This document shows, piece after piece, positions 32,497-40,594 of a DNA stretch of 64,000 nt. The stretch is from Pseudomonas azerbaijanoccidentalis (GTDB lineage Bacteria > Pseudomonadota > Gammaproteobacteria > Pseudomonadales > Pseudomonadaceae). How positions within the stretch are numbered: the stretch's first letter is position 1; the number at the start of each line of letters is the position of its first letter. The translations under genes and the position numbers were made by a program. The DNA lies in the NCBI RefSeq assembly GCF_019145495.1, contig NZ_JAHSTU010000010.1, positions 186,001 through 250,000 on the forward strand, given 5' to 3'. The notes under the pieces were generated by a model, which saw only the letters and a list, made by a program, of their open reading frames with translations, was not told the origin of the DNA and did no database searches.

Positions 32497-33234
32497 TCAT
32501 TCCATGTCAAACGGATACGGCTGCTTCCAGCGTTCGAAAATCGGCTTGAGCTCGCCGCTTTTCACCAACACCTCCATTCGCTGGTCGAACAACGCCATCA
32601 GCGTGCGGGCTTTGTCGGTCTTGGCGAAACACAGATACAGCGGCAGTTCGGCAATATGCGTGCGGCGCAACTGCGATGGATCTTTGGCCCGATTGAGGAC
32701 GTCATCGACTTCAGTCAGTGCGTCGATGTAAAAATCGGCACGATTTTGAGTCAGCATCGAGACAATGCCCGTACGCCGCAGCACTTCGTTATAACGGCGA
32801 ACATTGGGCAAGTAATCCTGGTAGTCGTAGCCGCGTACCCACGCCAGTCGATAGTTACCCAGGGTTTCCAGGGTCGGCACCGGACTGCTGGCCAGCCCCA
32901 GGGCATAGATGTGATCGGTGTCGAAATTCCAGCGTGGATACAGCAGCGATTGCGATTCATCACGATAGGAGCCGACACAGGCGTCGATTTCACCGCGCTC
33001 GGCCAGGCCCATCGAGCGCACGTAAGGTTCGGTGCGGATGTCGAGCTTGACGCCTGCGGGCTCAAAGACCTTGCGCAGCACGTCCCAGCCGAGGCCGTGG
33101 CCGTCGGCGGCGGTGTAGTCTTCCCAATCTTCGCTGGCCAAATGAATCACCGATGGCGCCGTCCCGGCCTCACCCGCCTGGACGAATGAGCAAAACAAGG
33201 CGAACACCATCACCATCAACCCGCGCCGAGCCAT
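32497..33234 (-). CDS. Periplasmic solute-binding protein (amino-acid type, SBP family 3)
   Basis: 245 residues; signal peptide MARRGLMVMVFALFCSFVQA. The fold marks are IHLASEDWEDYTAADGHGLGWDVLRKVFEPAGVKLDIRTEPYVRS and the late domain ALTEVDDVLNRAKDPSQLRRTHIAELPLYLCFAKTD. The ATG at 33234 (GGGAG ahead) is preferred over a GTG at 33249. No permease or ATPase is adjacent, so it is an orphan binding protein, ligand unknown. It starts 23 bases after pgpA and may be the last gene of the nrdR-rib series. Confidence 0.8.
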   Translation of the reverse strand: MARRGLMVMVFALFCSFVQAGEAGTAPSVIHLASEDWEDYTAADGHGLGWDVLRKVFEPAGVKLDIRTEPYVRSMGLAERGEIDACVGSYRDESQSLLYPRWNFDTDHIYALGLASSPVPTLETLGNYRLAWVRGYDYQDYLPNVRRYNEVLRRTGIVSMLTQNRADFYIDALTEVDDVLNRAKDPSQLRRTHIAELPLYLCFAKTDKARTLMALFDQRMEVLVKSGELKPIFERWKQPYPFDME

Positions 33235-33257
33235 CCCTAGTTCTCCCACTTAACCCC

Positions 33258-33761
33258 TTAGGCGAAAATCCACACCAGTCCCTGCATCGCCAGCCAGGCA
33301 AAGACCCCGGCCAATACATCATCGAGCATGATCCCGACACCACCGTGCACGTGCCGGTCGATCCAACGAATCGGCCACGGCTTGAGAATATCGAAGAAGC
33401 GGAACACCAAGAACCCTGCCAACAGCCACTGCCATCCTTCGGGCACCAGCCACAGGGTTATCCACATCCCGACCATTTCGTCCCAGACGATGCCTTCATG
33501 GTCGTGCACACGCAAATCATCGGCCACTTTGCCGCACAGCCAGAAGCCGAACAGCATGGTGATGCCCAGCATCAACCAATACCCCCAGTCGGGCAACATC
33601 TGCCACAACGGAATAAAGGGTAGCGCAACTAACGACCCCCACGTGCCCGGAGCCTTTGGCAAGGTGCCCGAGCCGAAGCCGAACGCCAGGAAATGCCACG
33701 GATTGCGCCAGACCGACGGCGGTACGAATTCCGCCGGGACCTGTTTGGGATGATCTGTCAC
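33258..33761 (-). CDS. pgpA: Phosphatidylglycerophosphatase A
   Basis: 167 residues, integral inner-membrane enzyme that removes phosphate from phosphatidylglycerophosphate to give phosphatidylglycerol. Family motifs: HFLAFGFGSGTLPKAPGTWGSL near the start, HEGIVWDEMVGMWITL in the middle (acidic catalytic region), and RFFDILKPWPIRWID plus GGVGIMLDDVLAG at the end. Start overlaps the thiL stop by four bases (ATGA). Confidence 0.95.
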   Translation of the reverse strand: MTDHPKQVPAEFVPPSVWRNPWHFLAFGFGSGTLPKAPGTWGSLVALPFIPLWQMLPDWGYWLMLGITMLFGFWLCGKVADDLRVHDHEGIVWDEMVGMWITLWLVPEGWQWLLAGFLVFRFFDILKPWPIRWIDRHVHGGVGIMLDDVLAGVFAWLAMQGLVWIFA

Positions 33762-34723
33762 GGTGACTCCCGAAAATGTTGGTAACCCCGGGTTTGCGGG
33801 GTGATGTCTTGTCCATCGGCATTGAGCAGCATCACGCCCTGCCCGTTCACGACTCGGCCAATCACATGGATTGGCCAGCCATCGGCCAGCAGCGCTGGTA
33901 GCTCGACGGACGGTAAAGTGAACGCCAGCACGTAATCGTCGCCACCGCTCAGCGCCGCACTTTGCGCATCCGAAGGGCCAAGGAATGCCACCAGCGCTGG
34001 CGACAGCGGCAGCAGGTCGCGCTCAACCAGCAGGCCGACTTTTGACGCGAGGGCGATATGGCCGCAATCCGCGAGCAGGCCATCGGAAATGTCCATCGCC
34101 GACGTGGCTTTGCCACGCAGTGCCTGGCCCAGCCCAAGCTGAGGTTGCGGCGACCAGTAGTGCGCGAGCAACGGGTCGGCGATGGACGCAGGTGCCGTTC
34201 GCTGACCGAGCACCAGCGGCAACGCACCCGCCGCATTACCCAACTCGCCACCGACACACAGCAGGTCGCCCGACTGCGCACCGCTGCGGGTCAACGCCTG
34301 GCCGGACGGCACACGGCCGAACACGGTCATGGTCAGGCTCAACGGACCGCGCGTGGTGTCGCCGCCCACCAGCGCGACGCCGCAGCTTTGCGCCATCTGG
34401 TTCAAACCACGGGCATAGGCTTGCAGCCAATCGGCGGTCACCGTCGGCAAGGTCAGGGCAAGGGTGAAGGCGACCGGAGTGGCGCCCATGGCGGCCAGAT
34501 CGCTGACCGCAACGGCCAGCGAACGCTGACCGAGCAGAAACGGATCGCAGGGGTCGGCAAAATGCACACCGGCCACCAGCGTATCGGTAGAAACCGCCAA
34601 CTGTTCCCCCTGGGGAACAGCCAGCAAGGCGCAGTCATCGCCAATCCCGAGGGCAACGCCTTCGCCGCCCTGCGCACAAGGCGCGGCGGCGAAAAAGTTG
34701 CGGATCAGCTCAAACTCACCCAT
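33758..34723 (-). CDS. thiL: Thiamine-monophosphate kinase
   Basis: 321 residues. Phosphorylates thiamine monophosphate to the cofactor TPP with ATP. Typical sequence: MGEFELIRNFFAAA, LGIGDDCALLAVPQGEQLAVSTDTLVAGVHF, LAAMGATPVAFTLAL, VGGDTTRGPLSLTMTVFG, and AMDISDGLLADCGHIA. Eighteen bases separate it from nusB; pgpA overlaps its end. TPP is also the Dxs cofactor. Confidence 0.96.
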   Translation of the reverse strand: MGEFELIRNFFAAAPCAQGGEGVALGIGDDCALLAVPQGEQLAVSTDTLVAGVHFADPCDPFLLGQRSLAVAVSDLAAMGATPVAFTLALTLPTVTADWLQAYARGLNQMAQSCGVALVGGDTTRGPLSLTMTVFGRVPSGQALTRSGAQSGDLLCVGGELGNAAGALPLVLGQRTAPASIADPLLAHYWSPQPQLGLGQALRGKATSAMDISDGLLADCGHIALASKVGLLVERDLLPLSPALVAFLGPSDAQSAALSGGDDYVLAFTLPSVELPALLADGWPIHVIGRVVNGQGVMLLNADGQDITPQTRGYQHFRESP

Positions 34724-34741
34724 CGCAGATCCAAGCGCTAA

Positions 34742-35242
34742 TTAGCGCTTGAACGCCTTCACTTCAGCTTCACGCAGACGCGGGGCCAGCTTGTCGAGCA
34801 CACCGTTGACGAACTTGTGGCCGTCGGTGGAACCGAAGACCTTGGCCAGTTCGATACCTTCGTTGATCACAACGCGGTACGGCACGTCGACGCGCTTGAG
34901 CAGTTCCCAGGTCGACAGGCGCAGAACCGCCAGCTCAACCGGGTCCAGCTCTTCGATGGTCAAGTCCAGGCATGGCGTGAGTGCCGTGTCGATTTCGGTC
35001 TTGAACTGCGGAACCCCGTGCAGGATCTCGCGGAAGTAGGCGCCATCGACATCGGTGAAATCGTTATCGACCCGGAACTGCGCTTCGATCTCGTTCAGCG
35101 ACTGCTTGGCCATGTGCCATTGGTACAACGCCTGGGTCGCGAGCTGACGGGCTTCGCGACGCTTGACGCTTTTCGATGGCTTGCCGGCATCCGCAGGCTT
35201 TGGATCGCGCGGGTTGAAACGATCGCTTTCGTCGCTAATCAC
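34742..35242 (-). CDS. nusB: Transcription antitermination factor NusB
   Basis: 166 residues, all-helical RNA-binding protein of the rRNA antitermination complex (partner NusE/S10). Signature KRREARQLATQALYQWHMAKQS, then LDLTIEELDPVELAVLRLSTWELLKRVDVPYRVVINEGIELAKVFGSTDGHKFVNGVLDKLA. A polar N-terminal extension of about 25 residues is usual in pseudomonads. Overlaps the ribH stop (ATGA). Confidence 0.96.
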   Translation of the reverse strand: MISDESDRFNPRDPKPADAGKPSKSVKRREARQLATQALYQWHMAKQSLNEIEAQFRVDNDFTDVDGAYFREILHGVPQFKTEIDTALTPCLDLTIEELDPVELAVLRLSTWELLKRVDVPYRVVINEGIELAKVFGSTDGHKFVNGVLDKLAPRLREAEVKAFKR

Positions 35243-35715
35243 TTGGCCTCCAACTGCGCCAGCAGGCTGACCATTTCCAGAGCGGACAAGGCAGCTTCAG
35301 CACCTTTGTTACCGGCCTTGGTGCCGGAACGTTCAATGGCTTGCTCGATGGAATCAACGGTCAGGACGCCGAAAGCGACCGGTACGCCGAACTCCATGGA
35401 CACCTGGGCCAGGCCCTTGGTGCACTCGCCAGCCACATATTCGAAGTGCGGAGTACCGCCACGAATGACCGCGCCCAGGGCGATGATTGCTGCGAACTCG
35501 CCTTTCTGAGCGACTTTCTGCGCAACCAGCGGGATTTCGAAGGCGCCAGGTGCGCGGATGATGGTGATGTCGCTTTCGCTCACGCCGTGGCGAACCAGGG
35601 CATCAACTGCACCGCTGACCAGGCTTTCAACGACGAAGCTGTTGAAACGGCCCACTACCAAAGCGTAGCGGCCTTTAGGGGCGATGAAGGTACCTTCGAT
35701 GGTCTTCAGGGTCAT
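35239..35715 (-). CDS. ribH: 6,7-dimethyl-8-ribityllumazine synthase
   Basis: 158 residues, the icosahedral riboflavin enzyme that joins the RibD/YigB-type pyrimidine with the RibB product. Motifs: RYALVVGRFNSFVVESLVSGAVDAL, ITIIRAPGAFEIPLVAQKVA, FAAIIALGAVIRGGTPHFEYVAGECTKGL, and PVAFGVLTVDSIEQAIERSGTKAGNKG. 91 bases separate it from ribBA, with a hairpin between. Confidence 0.96.
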   Translation of the reverse strand: MTLKTIEGTFIAPKGRYALVVGRFNSFVVESLVSGAVDALVRHGVSESDITIIRAPGAFEIPLVAQKVAQKGEFAAIIALGAVIRGGTPHFEYVAGECTKGLAQVSMEFGVPVAFGVLTVDSIEQAIERSGTKAGNKGAEAALSALEMVSLLAQLEAK

Positions 35716-35737
35716 TCGTTAGATCTCTTAAAGAGCC

Positions 35738-35760
35738 GGGACGCGTCTCGTACGCGTCCC
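35738..35760. other. Intercistronic hairpin between ribBA and ribH
   Basis: Perfect 9-bp stem GGGACGCGT / ACGCGTCCC with a 5-base loop (CTCGT). No T-run follows in the direction of transcription, so it is not a standard terminator; it may stabilise or process the message. No FMN riboswitch motifs were seen here. Confidence 0.6.
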
Positions 35761-35806
35761 TCAGTGATATTTGAACCGCGAATTCAGGGCCGGCAACAAC
35801 CGGTCA

Positions 35807-36898
35807 TTATTCGGAGGGCACGTATTCTACAACTTCCAGATCGAAACCGGATATCGCATTAAATTTCATCGGCGCCGACATCAGGCGCATTTTACGTACG
35901 CCCAGGTCACGCAGGATCTGCGAACCGGCACCGACAATGCTGTAGGTGGTCGGTTTTTTCACGGCCGCGTGGTCGGCGGTTTCGCGGATGTGCGCCAGCA
36001 ACACGTCGCCATCGAGCGGGTGACCGAGCAACAGCACCACGCCGCTGCCAGCCTCGGCAACCGCAGCCATCGCGGCGCGCAGGCTCCAGCGCCCCGGTTG
36101 CTTGACCATCAACAGGTCGCGCAGCGGGTCCATGTTGTGCACGCGAACCAAGGTCGGTTCTTCGGCGCAGACATTGCCCAGGGTCAGTGCCATGTGCACG
36201 TCGCCTTCCACGGAATCACGATAGGTCACCAGGTTGAATTGGCCCAGTTCGCTGTCCAGTGGCTGCTCGGCAATCCGCTGAACGGTACGTTCGTGGATCA
36301 TCCGGTAGTGAATCAGGTCGGCGATGGTGCCGATCTTGATGTCGTGTTCAGCGGCAAACGCTTCCAGCTCGGCGCGACGGGACATGGTGCCGTCGTCGTT
36401 CATCACTTCGCAGATCACGCCGCTCGGCTCGAAACCGGCCATCCGCGCCAGGTCGCAGGCTGCTTCGGTGTGGCCGGCGCGAGCCAGCGTACCGCCGGCC
36501 TGGGCCATCAGCGGGAAAATGTGGCCCGGGCTGACGATGTCTTCGGCCTTGGCATCACGGGCGGCGGCAGCCTGCACGGTACGCGCACGGTCGGCCGCGG
36601 AGATGCCGGTGGTGACGCCGGTGGCCGCTTCGATCGAGACGGTGAACTTGGTGCCGAAACCGGAACCGTTGCGCGGCGCCATCAACGGCAGCTTGAGCAG
36701 CTCGCAGCGCTCGCGGCTCATCGGCATGCAGATCAGGCCACGGGCGTGCTTGGCCATGAAGTTGATGTGCTCGGGCTTGCAGCACTCGGCGGCCATGATC
36801 AGGTCGCCTTCGTTCTCGCGGTCTTCGTCATCCATGAGGATGACCATCTTGCCTTGGCGGATGTCTTCAACCAGTTCTTCGATGCTATTGAGCGCCAC
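35807..36898 (-). CDS. ribBA: 3,4-dihydroxy-2-butanone-4-phosphate synthase with degenerate GTP cyclohydrolase II domain
   Basis: 363 residues. The N-terminal half (about 1-205) is a good DHBP synthase: MVILMDDEDRENEGDLIMAAE, GLICMPMSRERCELLKLP, and HTEAACDLARMAGFEPSGVICEVMNDDGTM. The C-terminal half aligns with GTP cyclohydrolase II, but where RibA has HSECLTGDALFSQRCDCG this protein has HNMDPLRDLLMVKQPGRW; all three zinc Cys are gone. So only the ribulose-5-phosphate to DHBP step is expected, with RibA at 31592-32209 supplying the other activity. Sixteen bases separate it from ribE. Confidence 0.93.
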   Translation of the reverse strand: MALNSIEELVEDIRQGKMVILMDDEDRENEGDLIMAAECCKPEHINFMAKHARGLICMPMSRERCELLKLPLMAPRNGSGFGTKFTVSIEAATGVTTGISAADRARTVQAAAARDAKAEDIVSPGHIFPLMAQAGGTLARAGHTEAACDLARMAGFEPSGVICEVMNDDGTMSRRAELEAFAAEHDIKIGTIADLIHYRMIHERTVQRIAEQPLDSELGQFNLVTYRDSVEGDVHMALTLGNVCAEEPTLVRVHNMDPLRDLLMVKQPGRWSLRAAMAAVAEAGSGVVLLLGHPLDGDVLLAHIRETADHAAVKKPTTYSIVGAGSQILRDLGVRKMRLMSAPMKFNAISGFDLEVVEYVPSE

Positions 36899-36914
36899 AA
36901 GGCACCCCCTTCAG

Positions 36915-37577
36915 TCAGGATTTGAGATAGCCGTTGGCGGCCAGAAAGCTTTCGGTGATGTTACCGGAGGTTGGCTCTGCGGCTTTGTCACCCAACAGCA
37001 GGCGCTCCAGGTAACGGGCCAGCAAGTCCACTTCCAGGTTCACCCGGCGACCCGGCTGATACGACGCCATGATGGTTTCGCTCAGGGTGTGCGGAATGAT
37101 GGTCAACAGGAACTCGGCACCATCGACTGCGTTCACGGTCAGGCTGGTGCCGTCGACGGTGATCGAGCCTTTATGGGCGATGTACTTGGCCAGGTCTTTC
37201 GGTGCGCGGATACGGAATTCCACGGCACGCGCGTTCTCGGTACGGGCAACCACTTCGCCCACGCCGTCGACGTGACCGCTGACCAGATGCCCGCCGAGGC
37301 GAGTGGTCGGGGTCAGGGCTTTTTCCAGATTGACCGGGCTGCCGCTTTTCAAATCGTTCATGGCGGTGCAATCGAGGGTTTCGCGGCTGACGTCCGCCGC
37401 AAAGCCGTTGCCCGGCAATTCAACGGCGGTCAGGCACACGCCGTTCACCGCAATGCTGTCGCCCAGTTTGACGTCGCTCAGGTCGAGCTTGCCGGTTTCG
37501 ACGTGAACCCGCACATCACCGCCCTTTGGGGTCAATGCACGAATACTGCCGATGGATTCGATGATGCCGGTAAACAT
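36915..37577 (-). CDS. ribE: Riboflavin synthase, alpha subunit
   Basis: 220 residues. Dismutates two lumazines to riboflavin. Starts MFTGIIESIGSIRALTPKGG, the invariant MFTG start of this family. Two repeated barrels each carry the lumazine motif (SIAVNGVCLTAVEL in the first; SITVDGTSLTVNAV in the second). NLEKALTPTTRLGGHLVSGHVDGVGEV is the interdomain region. Also called ribC in some species. AGGAG-type ribosome site (GAGGAG region) ahead. Confidence 0.96.
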   Translation of the reverse strand: MFTGIIESIGSIRALTPKGGDVRVHVETGKLDLSDVKLGDSIAVNGVCLTAVELPGNGFAADVSRETLDCTAMNDLKSGSPVNLEKALTPTTRLGGHLVSGHVDGVGEVVARTENARAVEFRIRAPKDLAKYIAHKGSITVDGTSLTVNAVDGAEFLLTIIPHTLSETIMASYQPGRRVNLEVDLLARYLERLLLGDKAAEPTSGNITESFLAANGYLKS

Positions 37578-37624
37578 GAGGTTCTCCTCGAGAACAAAGC
37601 CAGCGCTATAGCGATGGCCGGGAA

Positions 37625-38758
37625 TTATACGCTGGCTGCTGGCGAAGGAATGGCAGTGACCCGCCAGTCATCGCCAACCGCGCGAATTTCGGTGATTTTA
37701 AGCTCGGGCGCATCCTTCATTTGCGCGAGCGGCCAATCCAGCAACGGCCGCGCCGAAGAGCCCATGAACTTGCCGGCGATGAAAATCTGGAACTCGTCCA
37801 CCAGCCCGAGCTGGGCAAAGGCACCCGCCAGCCGCGGACCGGCCTCGACCAAGACTTCATTGACGTCGCGGTTGGCGAGTTCGACCAGCAACTGACGAAG
37901 ATCAACCTGCCCATCGTAACCCGGCACGATCAGGCATTCCGGGCCGTTGGCGTATTGCTCTTCCACGGCCACACAGGTGGCGACCAGCGCCGGGCCAGCC
38001 TTGAAAAAAGGTGCATCCAGCGGCACCCGCAAGCGACCGTCGACCAGCACACGCAGCGGCGGACGGCTCATGGCCAGTGCCGTTTGCTCAGCATCCAGGC
38101 CGAGCTCATCGGCGCGGACGGTTAACCGGGCGTTGTCTGCCAGCACCGTATCGGCACCGGTCAGCACTACGCTGGCCTGGGCACGCAGGCGTTGTACCGC
38201 CGAACGTGCCGCCGGGCCGGTGATCCATTGGCTTTCGCCGCTTTCCATCGCCGTGCGCCCGTCCAGGCTCATCGCCAACTTGACCCGTACGAACGGCAAG
38301 CCGTGTTCCATGCGTTTGAGGAAGCCTTGATTGAGTTTGCGCGCTTCGCTTTCCAGCACGCCACTTTCAGTGGCAATGCCCGCTTGCTCCAGACGTTGCA
38401 GCCCACGACCGGCGACTTCCGGGTTCGGGTCCTGCATCGCCGCGACCACCCGCGCCACACCGGCATTCACCAGCGCATCGGCGCAGGGCGGCGTGCGGCC
38501 GTGGTGGCTGCAAGGTTCAAGCGTCACGTAGGCGGTGGCGCCACGCGCCTGCTCACCGGCCGCGCGCAGGGCGTGGACTTCAGCGTGAGGTTCACCGGCG
38601 CGCTCGTGCCAGCCTTCGCCGACAATTTGCCCGGCCTGCACGATGACGCAGCCAACCCGTGGATTGGGGTGCGTTGTGTAATGACCTTTGCGCGCCAGTT
38701 CCAGGGCGCGAGCCATGAAATGAGCGTCGAGGATGGCCTGCTCGGCAGATGTGCTCAT
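37625..38758 (-). CDS. ribD: Bifunctional riboflavin deaminase/reductase
   Basis: 377 residues. N-terminal zinc deaminase (HAEVHALRAAGEQARGATAYVTLEPCSHHGRTPPCADAL, with H, C and C ligands) followed by a NADPH reductase domain (LPFVRVKLAMSLDGRTAMESGESQWITG). Catalyses two consecutive riboflavin steps. Starts inside the nrdR stop (ATGA). Start codon ATG at 38758. Confidence 0.96.
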   Translation of the reverse strand: MSTSAEQAILDAHFMARALELARKGHYTTHPNPRVGCVIVQAGQIVGEGWHERAGEPHAEVHALRAAGEQARGATAYVTLEPCSHHGRTPPCADALVNAGVARVVAAMQDPNPEVAGRGLQRLEQAGIATESGVLESEARKLNQGFLKRMEHGLPFVRVKLAMSLDGRTAMESGESQWITGPAARSAVQRLRAQASVVLTGADTVLADNARLTVRADELGLDAEQTALAMSRPPLRVLVDGRLRVPLDAPFFKAGPALVATCVAVEEQYANGPECLIVPGYDGQVDLRQLLVELANRDVNEVLVEAGPRLAGAFAQLGLVDEFQIFIAGKFMGSSARPLLDWPLAQMKDAPELKITEIRAVGDDWRVTAIPSPAASV

Positions 38759-39219
38759 TCTTTCACCGGCTCACGGGCCAGGCGATCGATCTCTTCGCGG
38801 AACTCGTTAAGGTCCTGGAAGCGGCGATACACCGAGGCGAAACGGATATAGGCGACTTCGTCGAGCTTTTGCAGCTCGGCCATCACCAGTTCGCCGACCA
38901 CGAGGGACTTGACCTCGCGTTCGCCGGTGGCGCGCAGTTTATGTTTGATGTGCACCAGCGACGATTCGAGGCGTTCGACACTCACCGGGCGCTTTTCCAG
39001 CGCGCGCTGCATGCCGGCGCGGAGTTTTTCTTCGTCGAACGGCTGGCGACTGCCGTCGGTTTTGATCAGGCGCGGCAACACCAGTTCAGCCGTCTCGAAC
39101 GTCGTGAAACGCTCGCCGCAGGCCAGGCATTCACGCCGGCGGCGCACCTGTTCGCCCTCGGCGACCAGACGCGAGTCGATGACCTTGGTGTCGTTGGCAC
39201 CGCAGAAGGGACAGTGCAT
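38755..39219 (-). CDS. nrdR: Ribonucleotide reductase repressor NrdR
   Basis: 154 residues. N-terminal zinc ribbon (CPFCGANDTKVIDSR ... RRRRECLACGERFTTFE, four Cys) and an ATP-cone domain (PFDEEKLRAGMQRALEKRPVSVERLESSL). Binds dATP/ATP and represses nrd genes. MHCPFC at 39219 is the family's fixed start; the frame is open well upstream but without family sequence. It heads the minus-strand nrdR-ribD-ribE-ribBA-ribH-nusB-thiL-pgpA series. No NrdR box seen in front of it. Confidence 0.96.
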   Translation of the reverse strand: MHCPFCGANDTKVIDSRLVAEGEQVRRRRECLACGERFTTFETAELVLPRLIKTDGSRQPFDEEKLRAGMQRALEKRPVSVERLESSLVHIKHKLRATGEREVKSLVVGELVMAELQKLDEVAYIRFASVYRRFQDLNEFREEIDRLAREPVKE

Positions 39220-39346
39220 GGTGGCAGGCAACAAAAAAAGGGAGGGCCATGGTAGCGCATCCCGGTGGCAAGACAAGCCATAGGGTTTACGGTATACAGA
39301 CGGGATGATCAATTGATCCATGGATTTCATCTTTCCGGAGCTGCCA

Positions 39347-39811
39347 ATGCCGTTACGTCCGCTCGTTTTGCTCAGCCTTTTCAGCCTGTTGGTGGCTTGC
39401 AGCAGCGATGCACCCCAGCCCCAGCCGCCTACACCGGGCCCTGCGCCGCAACAGGCGCAGAAAAAAGCCAAGGAAGCCGCCGAACTCGGGCCGCTGCCGG
39501 CGTATCAGCGCGAATTGAGTGGCACCTTGCAAGGCGTGCCGGCCGGTGCTGAAGTCGAAATCGCGCTGCTGGTGATCGACGACAAAGACCGCCCCCAGCA
39601 ATTGCTCGCCAGCTCCAGCCTGATCGGCAACAACCAGGTGCTGCCGTTCCACCTGCGTTTCAATCCGGAATCGTTCCCGGCCGGTGCTCGCGTTGAATTG
39701 CGTGGCCGCGCGAGTCAGTCCGGCCAGTTGATCCTGCACCTGCCGTCGCAAGTGATCAGCCAGCCGACGACCCAGGCGCTGGGCCAGTTGCAGTTCGTCA
39801 AAGCCCCATGA
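39347..39811 (+). CDS. YbaY-family lipoprotein
   Basis: 154 residues with a lipobox LLVA-C18 behind a short signal sequence, then a Pro/Gln-rich linker and a YbaY-type beta domain (LSGTLQGVPAGAEVEIALLVIDDKDRPQQLLAS ... PFHLRFNPESFPAGARVELRGRASQSGQL). Probably anchored in the envelope; function unknown. The ATG at 39347 follows CGGAG. Stop overlaps the next start (ATGA). Confidence 0.85.
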   Translation: MPLRPLVLLSLFSLLVACSSDAPQPQPPTPGPAPQQAQKKAKEAAELGPLPAYQRELSGTLQGVPAGAEVEIALLVIDDKDRPQQLLASSSLIGNNQVLPFHLRFNPESFPAGARVELRGRASQSGQLILHLPSQVISQPTTQALGQLQFVKAP

Positions 39812-40464
39812 GTGCACCGCTCGACCTGCAACAGGCGTTGGGTGAGTTGCTGGGTGATGCTCAATTGGTCGCCTGTCATCTGCCGGGGACTGACCTGAAG
39901 TTGTGGCTGATCGACGGCGACAACATGGACCGTGCCTTCAGCCCCGAAGAAACCCGGCGCATCCTGCATGAGCCACCGTACTGGAGTTTCTGCTGGGCCA
40001 GCGGTTTGGCCGTGGCCCGCTACCTGGCTGAAAACCGGCATTGGGTCGAAGGCAAACGGATTCTGGATTTTGGCGCCGGCTCCGGCGTGGCAGGGATAGC
40101 GGCGGTGAAGGCCGGGGCACTGGAAGTGGTGGCCTGCGACCTCGACCCGCTGGCGATTGCCGCCTGTCGGGCGAATGCCGAACTCAATGACGTACAGCTC
40201 AATTACTCGACAGATTTTTTCGCCGAGGCTGATCGCTTCGATCTGATCCTGGTGGCGGACGTGTTGTACGACCGGGCGAACCTGCCGCTGCTCGACGCGT
40301 TTCTCAGTCGCGGCCGCGAAGCGCTGGTGGCGGATTCCCGCGTACGGGACTTTCGTCATCCGCTGTACAGGCGCATCGAAATGCTCGAAGCCATGACCCT
40401 GCCGGATCTGGCCGAGCCCGAAGAGTTTCGGCATGTGAGTCTGTATCACGCGCGTCGGGCTTGA
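39808..40464 (+). CDS. SAM-dependent methyltransferase (ETF-beta/L11 lysine methyltransferase-like)
   Basis: 218 residues. SAM-binding motif I is ILDFGAGSGVAGIAAVKAG (around residue 85), followed by VVACDLDPLAIAACRANAELN and DLILVADVLYDRANLPLLDAF. The (D)VLYD post-motif and overall layout resemble the METTL20/ETFB lysine methyltransferase and PrmA groups. The substrate, probably a protein lysine, is inference. Translationally coupled to the lipoprotein gene. Confidence 0.82.
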   Translation: MSAPLDLQQALGELLGDAQLVACHLPGTDLKLWLIDGDNMDRAFSPEETRRILHEPPYWSFCWASGLAVARYLAENRHWVEGKRILDFGAGSGVAGIAAVKAGALEVVACDLDPLAIAACRANAELNDVQLNYSTDFFAEADRFDLILVADVLYDRANLPLLDAFLSRGREALVADSRVRDFRHPLYRRIEMLEAMTLPDLAEPEEFRHVSLYHARRA

Positions 40465-40474
40465 AGTCGAAAAA

Positions 40475-40543
40475 GATCGCAGCCTTCTGCAGCTCCTACA
40501 GAGGAATACGGTTTAGCCGTAGGAGCTGCCGAAGGCTGCGATC
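40475..40543. repeat. REP pair, family A, close inverted
   Basis: Complement arm 40475-40501 then GTAGGAGCTGCCGAAGGCTG arm 40519-40543, only 17 bases apart (arms in the opposite order to the other pairs). Confidence 0.85.
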
Positions 40544-40594
40544 TTTCGCGCCACACCTTATAGTGCATCTATTCACGCTTTTACGAGATCCATC

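Noticed and set aside
35716..39346. Possible FMN riboswitch in the rib series
   Set aside because: The gaps are 16-91 bases and lack the RFN motifs; the region ahead of nrdR also lacks them.
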